Shown: one piece after another, positions 41,462-50,334 of the stretch | How the letters are laid out: every line of letters starts with the position of its first letter | How positions within the stretch are numbered: the stretch's first letter is position 1 | DNA from: a bacterium | GTDB lineage: Bacteria; Zhuqueibacterota; Zhuqueibacteria; Residuimicrobiales; Residuimicrobiaceae | DNA: 50,716 nucleotides | Direction: 5' to 3' | NCBI GenBank assembly: GCA_029554865.1 | Contig: JAKPUX010000051.1 | Coordinates: 1 to 50,716 of the forward strand | Position numbers and translations under genes: made by a program | The notes under the pieces: generated by a model | Databases searched by the model: none | What the model was told of the DNA's origin: nothing | Seen by the model: the letters and a program-made list of their open reading frames with translations, nothing else

Positions 41462-42493
41462 ATGAGCTTCGGTTTGGGTTCCTTTTTCTCCAATGATTTG
41501 GCTATCGATCTCGGCACCGCCAATACCCTGGTCTATGTACGCGGCCGGGATGTGGTTCTCGACGAGCCATCCGTCGTCGCCATCCGCAAGAGCACCCAGG
41601 AGATCGTCGCCTTCGGCAACCAGGCGCGCGAGATGGTCGGCCGCACCCCCGGCGAGATCATCACCATCCGTCCCCTCAAGGACGGCGTCATCGCCGATTT
41701 CGAGCTGGCTGAACAGATGATCCGCCACTTCATCCGCAAGGCGATGCCGACGCGTATCCCGCGCCCGCGCATCGCCATCTGTGTCCCCACCGGCATCACC
41801 GAGGTGGAAAAGCGGGCGGTGCGCGATTCGGCGGAGCACGCCGGCGCGCGCGAGGTCTATCTCATCGAAGAGCCCATGGCGGCCGCCATCGGCCTCGGAC
41901 TCCCCATCGATCAGCCGGTGGGCAACATGATCATCGATATCGGCGGCGGCACTTGCGAGATCGCGGTCATCGCCATGTACGGCATCGTCAACTCGGTCTC
42001 CATCCGCATCGGCGGGGATGAGATGAACGAAGCCATCGTTCAGTATTTCAAGAAATCCTTCAACCTCCTCATCGGTGAGATCACCGCGGAGGAGATCAAG
42101 TGCGATCTGGGCTCCGCTGCCCCCTACGACGGCAAGGGCACCATGACCGTAAAGGGACGCGACCTGGTCGCCGGCATCCCCAAGACCGTGAACATCAGCA
42201 CCAAACAGGTGCAGGAGGCCCTCTCCGACACCGTTGACCAGCTCGTCGATTCGGTCAAGATGTGCCTTGAGCAGACCCCGCCCGAGCTCTCCGCGGATAT
42301 TCTCGATCGCGGCATCCTCATGAGCGGCGGCGGCTCGATGCTCAAGGGACTCGATGAGCGGCTGCGCCGCGAGACCAACCTGCCGGTCATCCTGGCCGAG
42401 GAGCCCCTCCTCGCCGTGGTGCGCGGGACGGGCAAGGTCCTGGAGGATATCACCCGTTTCCGCAAGGTATTGACGCACATTAAAAGATATTAG
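41462..42493 (+). CDS. mreB: Rod-shape-determining protein MreB
   Basis: A 343-residue actin homologue that organises lateral wall synthesis under the inner membrane. Actin-fold signatures are AIDLGTANTLVY (phosphate 1), PRIAICVPTGITEVEKRAV, EEPMAAAIGLGLPI, the second phosphate loop IIDIGGGTCEIAVI, and MSGGGSMLKG (adenosine loop). The ATG at 41462 has AAGG 9 nt upstream; a TTG 9 nt earlier is in the same frame. An intrinsic terminator follows directly, so mreC and mreD are not co-transcribed here; a class A penicillin-binding protein comes next. The isolated mreB resembles MreB paralogue arrangements, though its sequence looks like a full functional MreB. Confidence 0.95.
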   Translation: MSFGLGSFFSNDLAIDLGTANTLVYVRGRDVVLDEPSVVAIRKSTQEIVAFGNQAREMVGRTPGEIITIRPLKDGVIADFELAEQMIRHFIRKAMPTRIPRPRIAICVPTGITEVEKRAVRDSAEHAGAREVYLIEEPMAAAIGLGLPIDQPVGNMIIDIGGGTCEIAVIAMYGIVNSVSIRIGGDEMNEAIVQYFKKSFNLLIGEITAEEIKCDLGSAAPYDGKGTMTVKGRDLVAGIPKTVNISTKQVQEALSDTVDQLVDSVKMCLEQTPPELSADILDRGILMSGGGSMLKGLDERLRRETNLPVILAEEPLLAVVRGTGKVLEDITRFRKVLTHIKRY

Positions 42494-42504
42494 GAACAAA
42501 CCGG

Positions 42505-42533
42505 ACGCCCTGCCCTGCGGGGCGTTCTTTTTA
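42505..42533 (+). terminator. Intrinsic terminator after mreB
   Basis: ACGCCC (42505-42510) pairs with GGGCGT (42520-42525) over a 9-nt loop, followed by TCTTTTTATT. It begins 12 nt after the mreB stop and precedes the penicillin-binding protein gene. Confidence 0.8.
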
Positions 42534-42550
42534 TTAGGGTTAGCCTGGAT

Positions 42551-44734
42551 ATGACGATCAAGCATACCTCCATCATGGCCGACGTGAGGCGCAAGCTCTC
42601 CGCCATCCCATCCGACAAGCGGCACAAGCGCTTCTGGGGCGCGATCCTCGCCCTGGCCCTGCTCTTTATCGGTTGGCTCATTTACCTCGGCTTCAGCCTG
42701 CCCAAGCTGGACACCCTGGAAGATTATAACCCCCAGCTCGCTTCCAAGGTCTACAGCACCGACGGTGTGCTCATCAAGGAGTTCTTCACCGAACGCCGCT
42801 TTTACGTGCCGATGTCCCAGATCCCCGATGTCATGATCAAGTCGGTTCTGGCCACGGAGGATGCCCGTTTTTACGACCACTGGGGCATCCGGCCGATGCG
42901 CTTCGCCCGCGCCATCCTCTTCGACGTCCTCACTCTAAGCAAGCAGCAGGGCGCGAGCACCCTCACCCAGCAGCTTGCCCGCAGGCTCTATCTGACCCCC
43001 GAGAAGACCGTAACGCGCAAGATCCGCGAGTGGATGACCGCCATCCAGATCGAGCGTACCTATACCAAGCCTGAAATCCTCGAGATGTACCTCAACCACA
43101 TGTCCTTCGCCCACGGCACCTACGGGGTCGAGGCGGCGGCCCAGTACCTCTTCGGCAAAAAAGCGCACGAACTGACCCTGCCCGAATGCGCCGTACTGAC
43201 CGCCAGCCTGCAGCGGCCGGCCTACTGGAACCCGATCCGCTACCCGGAACGCGCCCTCAAGCGGCGCAATGTCGTGGTGCTAAATCGGATGCGCGCCGAA
43301 AAGTTCATCACCGAGGCGCAGTACCGGGATGCCGTTGCCGCTCCGCTCGGGGTGAAGGAGCGCACGGGATCGGAACTGGAGGGCATCGCCCCCTATTTCA
43401 CTGAATGGGTGCGGCAGAATTTGCAGAAGGAGTTCGGCTGGGATCTTTACAAGAGCGGATTGAACATCTATACCACCCTCGATTCGCGGGTGCAGGCGAT
43501 CGCCGAAGCGGCGATGCGCACCTATCTGCCCAAGATGCAGGAGATCTCCAACCGCAACCTGCGCAAGAAGGAGGTGCTCGCCAAATTCCTCACCCCGGAA
43601 CAGCTCAAGCAGGATACGGTGGAGCGCTGGCTGACGCGCAAGGCCTTTGTCGATTCGGTGCTCAACGAGAGGGCCGCCGTTCAGATCGCCCTGGTGGCGC
43701 TCGACCCGCGCAACGGCCATATTCTGGCGATGATCGGGGGACGGGATTTCAGCGAGAGCAAGTACAACCGGGCGGTCCAGGCCATCCGCCAGCCCGGCTC
43801 CGCCTTCAAGCCCATCGTCTATACGGCAGCAGTGGATAACGGCTACATGCCCTGCTACGAAAAGCTAAATCAACCGGTGGTGGTCGAGCTGGGCGACGGC
43901 ACGCGCTGGACCCCCCACAATTACGATGAATCGATCGGCGGCAAGACCACCCTGCGCGAAGCCCTGCGCCGCTCGCTCAATCTGGTCACTACCCGCCTGG
44001 TGCAGGAGGATATCCCCCCCCGCCAGGTGGTGCAGTATGCGCGCCATCTCGGCATCACCACCCAACTCGATGCGGTGGACGCCCTCGCCCTCGGCTCTTG
44101 CGGCGTCATTCCGATCGAGCTCATCTCCGCCTTTGGCGTCTTCGCCAACCACGGCGTGCTCGTCCAGCCCTTTGGGGTCATGAAGGTGCAGGACAAATAC
44201 GGCAATGACCTGCAGAAAAACAGTCCGCAGAGCAAGGGCGTGCTGCGCGAGGAGACCGCCTACATCATGGCCGATATGCTGCGGACGGTGGCCCAGGCGG
44301 GGACCGGCGCCCAGGCGGTCTCGCAGTACGGCTTTGCCCGTCCCGCCGGTGGCAAGACCGGCACCACCAATGATTTCACCGACGCCTGGTACATCACCTT
44401 CACCCCGCAAATGGTGGTGGGGGTCTGGCTCGGCCACGATGATCCGGCCCTGACCCTCGGCAACAAACAGACCGGCACCAATGCCGCCCTGCCGATCACG
44501 GCCACCACGATCAAGAACGCCCACATCGCCCTGCGGCTGCCCGAGGAGTGGCTGAGCCAGCCGGGCGGGGTGGTCCGGCTCGCCATCTGTAACGAGACCA
44601 AGCTCCTCGCCAGCCCCGCCTGCCCCGATGTCGTGGAAGAACTCTTCGATGTCCGCTACCAGCCGACCGAAAGCTGCAATCTGCACGTCGGAGGCAGGGG
44701 GCGCGACCGCGACAAACGGCGCATCCGTTACTGA
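42551..44734 (+). CDS. Class A penicillin-binding protein (PBP1A family)
   Basis: A 727-residue bifunctional murein synthase. A short cytoplasmic tail and a membrane anchor (residues about 29-49) precede the GT51 glycosyltransferase: EDARFYDHWG (catalytic Glu103), GASTLTQQLAR, RKIREW and EMYLNHMSF. The transpeptidase domain has the SxxK motif GSAFKP (Ser417), SLN (475-477) and KTG (602-604). The substrate is lipid II; it polymerises and cross-links glycan in the periplasm. The C-terminal end carries two cysteine-containing segments (LASPACPDV, ESCNLHVGG). It sits between two terminators, so it may be a single-gene transcript next to mreB. The symbol mrcA or ponA is not assigned because the lineage uses several paralogues. 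Confidence 0.95.
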   Translation: MTIKHTSIMADVRRKLSAIPSDKRHKRFWGAILALALLFIGWLIYLGFSLPKLDTLEDYNPQLASKVYSTDGVLIKEFFTERRFYVPMSQIPDVMIKSVLATEDARFYDHWGIRPMRFARAILFDVLTLSKQQGASTLTQQLARRLYLTPEKTVTRKIREWMTAIQIERTYTKPEILEMYLNHMSFAHGTYGVEAAAQYLFGKKAHELTLPECAVLTASLQRPAYWNPIRYPERALKRRNVVVLNRMRAEKFITEAQYRDAVAAPLGVKERTGSELEGIAPYFTEWVRQNLQKEFGWDLYKSGLNIYTTLDSRVQAIAEAAMRTYLPKMQEISNRNLRKKEVLAKFLTPEQLKQDTVERWLTRKAFVDSVLNERAAVQIALVALDPRNGHILAMIGGRDFSESKYNRAVQAIRQPGSAFKPIVYTAAVDNGYMPCYEKLNQPVVVELGDGTRWTPHNYDESIGGKTTLREALRRSLNLVTTRLVQEDIPPRQVVQYARHLGITTQLDAVDALALGSCGVIPIELISAFGVFANHGVLVQPFGVMKVQDKYGNDLQKNSPQSKGVLREETAYIMADMLRTVAQAGTGAQAVSQYGFARPAGGKTGTTNDFTDAWYITFTPQMVVGVWLGHDDPALTLGNKQTGTNAALPITATTIKNAHIALRLPEEWLSQPGGVVRLAICNETKLLASPACPDVVEELFDVRYQPTESCNLHVGGRGRDRDKRRIRY

Positions 44735-44759
44735 GTCACAGCCACCGGCCGGGATGTAA

Positions 44760-44806
44760 AAAGCCCGCCCCGCTATCTGCCGAAGGGCAGGAGAGGGGCG
44801 GGCTTT
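44760..44806. terminator. Bidirectional intrinsic terminator between PBP and acyl-CoA synthetase genes
   Basis: A perfect 12-bp stem, AAAGCCCGCCCC (44760-44771) with GGGGCGGGCTTT (44795-44806), encloses a smaller CTGCC/GGCAG hairpin. A/T tracts on both sides would let it serve both convergent genes. Confidence 0.85.
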
Positions 44807-44858
44807 ATATTTTGCGAAGAGGTTTACAACGGCACAAGCCGGACGACGGCTGCGAAAA

Positions 44859-46490
44859 CTATTTCCCCCGCAGGGCCTGTTTGTTGACCTTGCCTACGCT
44901 GGTCTTCTCCAGGGCGCCGACGAACTGCACCTTGAGGAGGATGGCTTCGCCGGGGACCAGCCCCTTGTCGATGAATTCGCGCACATGGGCGATCAGCTGC
45001 TTGGCGGTCAGGGTTTCGTTTTCCTTGCGCACGACGAAGGCGAGGGGCACCTCGCCCCAGCGGTCATTGGGCTGGCCGATGACGGCGGCCTCGGAGACGG
45101 CCGGATGGCTGATGAGGATATCCTCGAGTTCCAGCGAAGAGAGCCATTCCCCGCCCACCTTGATCACATCCTTGAGGCGGTCGGTGATACGGATGCTGCC
45201 ACGGCTGTCGCGCGCGGCGACGTCGCCGGTGTGCAGCCAGCCCCCGGCCCAGAGCTTTTCGGAATTGACGTTGTCCTTGAGATAACTCGGGGTCAGCCAG
45301 GGTGTCCTCACCACCACCTCGCCCGAGGTGAGGTCGTCGTCAGGGACGTCCCTGAACTGCTCGTTGACCACGCGCAGGTGGACCAGGGCGAAGGGGCGCC
45401 CGGTGCGGCACCGCAGGGTGGTCTGTTCTTCCGGCGGCTGCTGGAGCTCCTCCGCATTGAGCATCGAGATCGTCAGGATCGGGCAGGTCTCCGAGAGGCC
45501 ATAGCCCGAGTAGATGTCGATGCCGCGCGCCAGGGCGGCCAGGCAGAGGGCCTTGGGAAGGGCTGCACCGCCGATGATGACTTTCCAGCCGGAGAGATCG
45601 ACGTTCTCGCTGTTGGGATGCTTGAGGAGCATGTGCATGATGGTCGGCACGCAGTGGGAGTAGCTCACCTTCTCCTGGTCGATCAGCCTGAGGATGGTGT
45701 CGGGGGCGTACTTGCCGGGATAGACCTGTTTGACCCCGAGCATGGTCGCCATGTAGGGAATGCCCCAGGCGTGGACATGGAACATCGGGGTCAGGGGCAT
45801 GTAGACATCGTCACGATGGAAGGAACCGTGGGCCCGGTTGGAGGCGAGGGAGACCAGCCCGCTCAGGGTATGGAGGACGAGCTGGCGGTGGGAGAAAAAG
45901 ACTCCTTTGGGCATCCCGGTGGTACCGGTGGTATAAAAAGTGGTCGCGCGCAGATTTTCGTCGAAATCGGGGAATTCCTGCAGGGGCTCCGCCTCGGCGA
46001 GGAGCTTTTCGTACTCGTTGTCGAACTTGAAGGGGTGATTGGGGGGTGTGCTGCTGTCGTTGAGCAGCACAAAATGCTTGATCGTGTCGATGCGCCCCTT
46101 GATATGGTCGAGGAGGGGGAGGAATTCGGCATTGATGAAGAGGGCGCTGTCCTCGGCATGGCTGAAGGTATAGACCATCTGCTCGGGCGAGAGGCGGATA
46201 TTGATGGTGTGGAGCACGGCGCCGATCATGGGCACGGCGTAGAAACATTCGAGGTAGCGGTGGCTGTCCCAGTCCATCACGGCCACCGTATCGCCCTGCT
46301 TGATCCCCATCCTGACCAGGGCCCCGGCCAGACGTCGGACCCTTTCGCGGAACTGCTGGTAGGTGTAGCGTTTCTCCCCCCGGTAAACGATCTCCTGGTT
46401 GGGATTGTAGACGGCGGGTGCGAAGAGCAGATTTTTGATCAGGAGAGGATAACTGTAATTCTCACTGGCGCTCCATTGGGGCTGATTCAT
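44859..46490 (-). CDS. AMP-forming acyl-CoA synthetase (fatty acid-CoA ligase family)
   Basis: A 543-residue ANL-superfamily enzyme that activates a carboxylic acid as an adenylate and passes it to coenzyme A. Motifs are the AMP-binding P-loop-like YTTGTTGMPKGV (A3), YGLSETCP (A5), TGDVAARDSRGSI (A7), ITDRLKDVIKVGGEW (A8 hinge) and the C-terminal lysine region KTSVGKVNK. The ATG at 46490 follows GAGG by 6 nt; the frame continues upstream to 46562. The sequence resembles medium- or long-chain fatty-acid ligases closest to the FadD/AlkK group, but substrate is not readable. It has no close operon partner; the DUF5060 glycosidase gene is 46 nt upstream on the same strand. Confidence 0.93.
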   Translation of the reverse strand: MNQPQWSASENYSYPLLIKNLLFAPAVYNPNQEIVYRGEKRYTYQQFRERVRRLAGALVRMGIKQGDTVAVMDWDSHRYLECFYAVPMIGAVLHTINIRLSPEQMVYTFSHAEDSALFINAEFLPLLDHIKGRIDTIKHFVLLNDSSTPPNHPFKFDNEYEKLLAEAEPLQEFPDFDENLRATTFYTTGTTGMPKGVFFSHRQLVLHTLSGLVSLASNRAHGSFHRDDVYMPLTPMFHVHAWGIPYMATMLGVKQVYPGKYAPDTILRLIDQEKVSYSHCVPTIMHMLLKHPNSENVDLSGWKVIIGGAALPKALCLAALARGIDIYSGYGLSETCPILTISMLNAEELQQPPEEQTTLRCRTGRPFALVHLRVVNEQFRDVPDDDLTSGEVVVRTPWLTPSYLKDNVNSEKLWAGGWLHTGDVAARDSRGSIRITDRLKDVIKVGGEWLSSLELEDILISHPAVSEAAVIGQPNDRWGEVPLAFVVRKENETLTAKQLIAHVREFIDKGLVPGEAILLKVQFVGALEKTSVGKVNKQALRGK

Positions 46491-46536
46491 GCTTGACCTC
46501 GCAAAAAGGGGGACCGGTTGGCTTGTTAATATTAAT

Positions 46537-48792
46537 TTACGGTGTATATACGAAACGTCCAACCATTTTTACGCCCTCTTGCAGCGGATGTTCGGTTTCC
46601 AGACGATAGAAGTAGAGTCCGGTGGCAACCAGCTGGCCGGCGTGGTTGCGTCCATTCCAGACCAGCTCCTGCGCCCCGGCCGCATGGGGATGCCAGGGGC
46701 CCTGGTGGACGACCTGCTGCAGGGTGTTGTAGATGGTCAGGCGCACGCGGTCCGGCTGGTCAAGATGGAAACGGAGGCGCACCATGCCGCGGCCCGGATT
46801 GGGATAGGTCGAGATCACAGGCGCGGCCGGGGCGACGGCGGCGATGCGCAGGGCGGGCCAGGCGTGGCGGAGGCCATCGGCATCGATCTGGATGAGCTGA
46901 TACCAGAGCGTGCCCTCCCCCGCCTCGGTGTCGACCCAGTTGTAGTCCTGGGCGGCGGCGGTCGTGCCGTGACCAGGGATGAAGGCGGCGGTAATAAAGG
47001 GGCCGTCGCCGCTGCCGGCGCGGGCGACCTCGAAACCGTAGTTGTTGGTCTCCGAGGCTGTGCTCCACTCCAGCCGCACCCCGGCGGCATCGCGCGCGCC
47101 GGAGAGATGAGCGAGTTCGACCGGGGTCACCACGCCATAATAGCTGCTCTCGATGAGATAGAGGACGATGTCCTGGTTGAAGAGCGGAGTGGCGAAGGAT
47201 TGCCAGCCCTCGCTGCTGCGGCTGACCATGCTGCGCGGGCTCGCGGTCTCGCCGTTCTTGGGGTCGTAGAACTGGTAATAGTAATAGCCCGGCGGGAGCT
47301 TGACGTTCAGGGTGGTCTGGCTGCCCCTGCCCTGGGTGAAGTGGTAGATGACGTATTCCTTGCCTCGCTTCCGGCACATCGTCGCGGTGCCGATGGTGGC
47401 CTCGACCTCGCTGTCGGCAGGATCGAGGGCGTTGAAATCCTTGAGATAGGAGAGGAAAGCGGCGAAATGGCTGTGATATTCGGTCACCCGGTTGGGAACC
47501 TGGTCGATGGGCGCCCAGCAAAACTCGCTGGTGCCGATGCAGCCGGCGGTGAGGTTGCCCCAGAAGGTGGCGCGGAACCAGTCGTGGGCGGCGGTGTTGG
47601 TGGCGTACTGGCCGCCATCGTCGACGCCGTCGTAGGGGTAAAGCTCATTCCAGAGGATGGGACGGCCATAGTCATAGCCGTACTGGCCAAAATTCACCCA
47701 TTTTTTATAGAGCGTGGGATCATCGGTGCGGGTATGGGTCCAGTTCCACTCTGAAGGTGCGCATTTGAATCCTGCATGAAAAGAGGTGACCTGCAGCGGA
47801 TAGGCGGCGGTGTGGATCTCCGAGGCGCTGATGGGAATACCGTAGGGATCATACTCTTCGAAATAGGTGGCGTAAAGAGTGGAAGCGGTCTGGGCGGAGG
47901 CGCCCATGCGCTCGGCCTCGTTCCAGAGCTCCCAGAGCAGGTTGGGATAGGCGGCGTAGCGCGCGATGGCGTAACGGATGAAAAAGCGGGTCTCCGTGAC
48001 AAACGTGGAAGCGTCGTGCGGCTCGAGGAGCAGGTCCGAGGGCGGGGGATTGCTGATGGAGATGTCAGCGCCCTGCTTGCGTTTGCCCCAGGTATCGAAA
48101 AAGTTGAGCTGGACGTTGATGCCCAGCTCCATGCACCACTGCATGATCTGGTCGGCGCTGGCGAAAAAATCGAGGTCCATGCTCTGCAGGTCATAGTTGA
48201 GGGGCAGGACGCGCAGCTTGAGGACCACGCCGTTGAGCCCCAGGGCGGCGATATTCTGCAGATAGGCGTGAACCAGGGGGAGGTATTGGGATTTGGGCAT
48301 GCGTTCGGGGACGCTGGCGTGTTCGGGAGTCTTGTAAAAGGGATCGTCAAAGTCGATATACTTGCCGCCGATCCAGTGCAGGGGGGTGCCATCCTCGAAG
48401 CGGAGTTTGTGCGAATTGTTCGCATCGATACGGATATGGCCATGCAGTTTGCTGTTCTGTTTTGATACACAAGTGAACGAACCCGAGCCCGATTCGCCGC
48501 CGAATTGCCAGGAAAAGCTCCAGCTGCCGGTACGGTCGGGCATGAAACGGAGCAGCCAGCTCCTGCCGCCGTTGTAAAAGCCTTCGGCATGGAAGAGGCG
48601 CCCGTCCGGCGAACTGATATCTGCAGATAAGGTTATGCTGATAAAGGGGTTGGGGACATCCCGGCCCGCATCCAGGGAAAGGGTTACGAACTGATAAAGG
48701 GGCACGCTGGGATTGATGACCTGGAGGCTCGCGGCGGAGAAGGCTTGATTATAAGTAAAAAGGATACATATAGATAGCAGAAGTTTTCTCAT
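46537..48792 (-). CDS. Secreted glycoside hydrolase with DUF5060-like domain and T9SS sorting domain
   Basis: A 751-residue exported protein. The ATG at 48792 has GAGG 5 nt upstream and starts a signal peptide (ends AFSA); longer forms from 48891 lack one. Residues about 25-110 form a DUF5060-type beta-sandwich (ADISSPDGRLFHAEGFYNGG and RTGSWSFSWQFGG). A TIM-barrel follows, with probable acid/base NEAE (Glu292) after LLWELW and probable nucleophile WNEL (Glu383), the clan-A pattern of acid and nucleophile after strands 4 and 7. Then come a small beta-domain, a fibronectin-like domain (VRLEWSTASETNNYGF) and a sorting domain with STYPNPGRG and LVWNGRNHAG. It probably cleaves a plant or microbial polysaccharide at the surface; the precise GH family is undetermined. 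Confidence 0.88.
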   Translation of the reverse strand: MRKLLLSICILFTYNQAFSAASLQVINPSVPLYQFVTLSLDAGRDVPNPFISITLSADISSPDGRLFHAEGFYNGGRSWLLRFMPDRTGSWSFSWQFGGESGSGSFTCVSKQNSKLHGHIRIDANNSHKLRFEDGTPLHWIGGKYIDFDDPFYKTPEHASVPERMPKSQYLPLVHAYLQNIAALGLNGVVLKLRVLPLNYDLQSMDLDFFASADQIMQWCMELGINVQLNFFDTWGKRKQGADISISNPPPSDLLLEPHDASTFVTETRFFIRYAIARYAAYPNLLWELWNEAERMGASAQTASTLYATYFEEYDPYGIPISASEIHTAAYPLQVTSFHAGFKCAPSEWNWTHTRTDDPTLYKKWVNFGQYGYDYGRPILWNELYPYDGVDDGGQYATNTAAHDWFRATFWGNLTAGCIGTSEFCWAPIDQVPNRVTEYHSHFAAFLSYLKDFNALDPADSEVEATIGTATMCRKRGKEYVIYHFTQGRGSQTTLNVKLPPGYYYYQFYDPKNGETASPRSMVSRSSEGWQSFATPLFNQDIVLYLIESSYYGVVTPVELAHLSGARDAAGVRLEWSTASETNNYGFEVARAGSGDGPFITAAFIPGHGTTAAAQDYNWVDTEAGEGTLWYQLIQIDADGLRHAWPALRIAAVAPAAPVISTYPNPGRGMVRLRFHLDQPDRVRLTIYNTLQQVVHQGPWHPHAAGAQELVWNGRNHAGQLVATGLYFYRLETEHPLQEGVKMVGRFVYTP

Positions 48793-48908
48793 GGTTGCCT
48801 CACTGCTGTTGCGATGAGCGGATCGGGCAGGAGTTGTGCTCCCGGATGGAAGTGGCGGTAAAAATGTTGCAAAAATCGTGCTATCGATCACATTTTTCCC
48901 AGAGCAAA

Positions 48909-48940
48909 AAAAGGGCGGGCAGCCGGCTGCCCGCCCTTTT
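48909..48940 (-). terminator. Intrinsic terminator after trxA
   Basis: A perfect 16-bp inverted repeat from 48909 to 48940 (stem GGGCGGGCAGCC and its complement, with a minimal central loop). Read on the minus strand it ends in a run of seven T's. It lies about 26 nt beyond the trxA stop. Confidence 0.85.
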
Positions 48941-48965
48941 CAGGGGATTTGCGGTCGAGGATGGA

Positions 48966-49379
48966 TCAGTGGCCGCAGCCGGCGCAGCCTTCGCAATTGT
49001 GTTCGTCAACCGTCTCTTCGGCCTTCTGCTTTTCAATGTCGGCGCGCACCTTGTCCATATCGAGCTTGCGCACCTGGCCGATCAGCTCCTCCAGCCCGGC
49101 CTCGGGCAGGGCCCCGGCTTCGCGATAGAGCAGAATGCCGTCGCGGAAGATGGCCAGGGTGGGGATGGACTGGATGCCGAAGAGCGAAGCGAGGTCGCCC
49201 TGGGCCTCGGTGTCCACCTTGGCGAAGGTGATATCAGGATGCTTCTCGGAGGCCTTTTCAAAGACCGGGCCGAACATCTTGCAGGGGCCGCACCAGCCGG
49301 CCCAGAAATCGATCAGGACGATCGCATTGTTTTCGATGGTGTTCTGAAAATTATCGATGGACATGGTGGTCGTAGCCAT
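48966..49379 (-). CDS. trxA: Thioredoxin with cysteine-rich C-terminal tail
   Basis: A 137-residue protein with the classic thioredoxin domain: VLIDFWAGWCGPCKMFGP (active-site WCGPCK), KVDTEAQGDLASLFGIQSIPTL with the cis-proline, and FRDGILLYREAGA. It would reduce cytoplasmic disulfides. Typical thioredoxins end near residue 110; here about 25 extra residues follow, a charged helix (DKVRADIEKQKAEETVDEH) and the terminal CEGCAGCGH. Three cysteines (129, 132, 135) flanked by histidines could bind a metal or serve as a second redox relay. The start has AAGGAG 5 nt upstream. The gene has its own terminator. Confidence 0.95.
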   Translation of the reverse strand: MATTTMSIDNFQNTIENNAIVLIDFWAGWCGPCKMFGPVFEKASEKHPDITFAKVDTEAQGDLASLFGIQSIPTLAIFRDGILLYREAGALPEAGLEELIGQVRKLDMDKVRADIEKQKAEETVDEHNCEGCAGCGH

Positions 49380-49464
49380 GGTAACTCCTTATGATGGGGA
49401 TGCTAAAAATTGGACGGCGATTATGCCTTTCAAGAGAATTGGATGCAGGCGGCACCAAAAGGAT

Positions 49465-50178
49465 TCAGCTGTTTCTGATCTGCAAGAGAAAATCATGAAG
49501 ATCGGCGAGCGAGCCGGTGTAGGTAGGGGTGTGCCGGGCGAGGTGGGAGTTGAGGGCGTAATCCAGGACCATGTAGGTCTCCATGCCCGCAGCGACCGCG
49601 GCCATGTCGTCCCGATAATCGTTGCCCACCATCAGGCAGCTCGAGGGGGCCACGTTGAGGCGGTGGGCGACCTCGAGAAAGTAGTTCGGATTGGGTTTGC
49701 TGGTGTGCATGTTTTCAAAGCTGGTGATCAGGGCGAAGGGAAAGTCGGAAAGCCGGCCCCAGTTCAGGCGGGCGTCGATGGCGACGCGCGGGAAGATGGG
49801 GATGGTGGCCAGGGCGATGCGCGGCGTGATCGCCGCCGCCTGCTCGAGGACCTTGCGCGCCAGGGGCAGAGGCCGGGAAATGCTGCGCACCTGGTCGAAT
49901 TCGGTGCGGTAGAATTCATCATAGACCGGTTCGAGGGAGGCGAAAGGGACTGTACTCTGACGGTCGTAGGCCTCGCGGAAGACGTCGCATAAAAGACCCC
50001 GGTCCCCCCTTGCCTTCATCATCGCCTCGGTGGCCTGGACGATGAGGGGGATGATCTCCCCTTCCGGATACCAGGGCGAGAGCTTTTGCCCCAGGGCCTT
50101 GAAGTAGAGGTTGACAAAGTGGTCGTTATCCAGCCCCAGCAGGGTTCCATCCAGATCGAACAATATGGCGTCGTACAT
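49465..50178 (-). CDS. HAD-superfamily hydrolase
   Basis: A 237-residue cytoplasmic hydrolase. Four HAD motifs are visible: FDLDGTLLG (nucleophile Asp near residue 8), the motif II region LATIPIF, the lysine of TSKPNPNYF, and GNDYRDDM (metal-binding aspartates). An alpha-helical cap of the phosphoglycolate phosphatase-like type lies between motif I and II. The natural substrate cannot be predicted. The ATG at 50178 has GAGG 7 nt upstream; the longer open frame to 50286 overlaps the candidate promoter and is not used. trxA follows 85 nt downstream and may be separately expressed. Confidence 0.9.
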   Translation of the reverse strand: MYDAILFDLDGTLLGLDNDHFVNLYFKALGQKLSPWYPEGEIIPLIVQATEAMMKARGDRGLLCDVFREAYDRQSTVPFASLEPVYDEFYRTEFDQVRSISRPLPLARKVLEQAAAITPRIALATIPIFPRVAIDARLNWGRLSDFPFALITSFENMHTSKPNPNYFLEVAHRLNVAPSSCLMVGNDYRDDMAAVAAGMETYMVLDYALNSHLARHTPTYTGSLADLHDFLLQIRNS

Positions 50179-50257
50179 CACACATCCTCTTTGAGTGCCG
50201 GGTTCCGCGGCGCCTGGATTGCAGCCCGCCTTGCGAATGATAACAGCATGGATATAA

Positions 50258-50286
50258 AAAGTATTCTTATTCGCCGGGAATTGCAA
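50258..50286 (-). promoter_or_regulatory. Candidate sigma70 promoter of the HAD hydrolase gene
   Basis: On the minus strand TTGCAA (50286-50281) and TACTTT (50263-50258) are separated by 17 nt, about 80 nt upstream of the ATG at 50178. Confidence 0.42.
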
Positions 50287-50334
50287 GCACTATTTTTGCC
50301 GGATCCGGCTGGTGTGAGGATGCCACGTTTCCGT

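Noticed and set aside
41417-42880. 487-codon open frame on the minus strand
   Set aside because: Antisense of mreB and the PBP start, crossing a real terminator.
44985-46496. 503-codon open frame on the plus strand
   Set aside because: Antisense of the acyl-CoA synthetase gene, whose adenylation motifs are complete.
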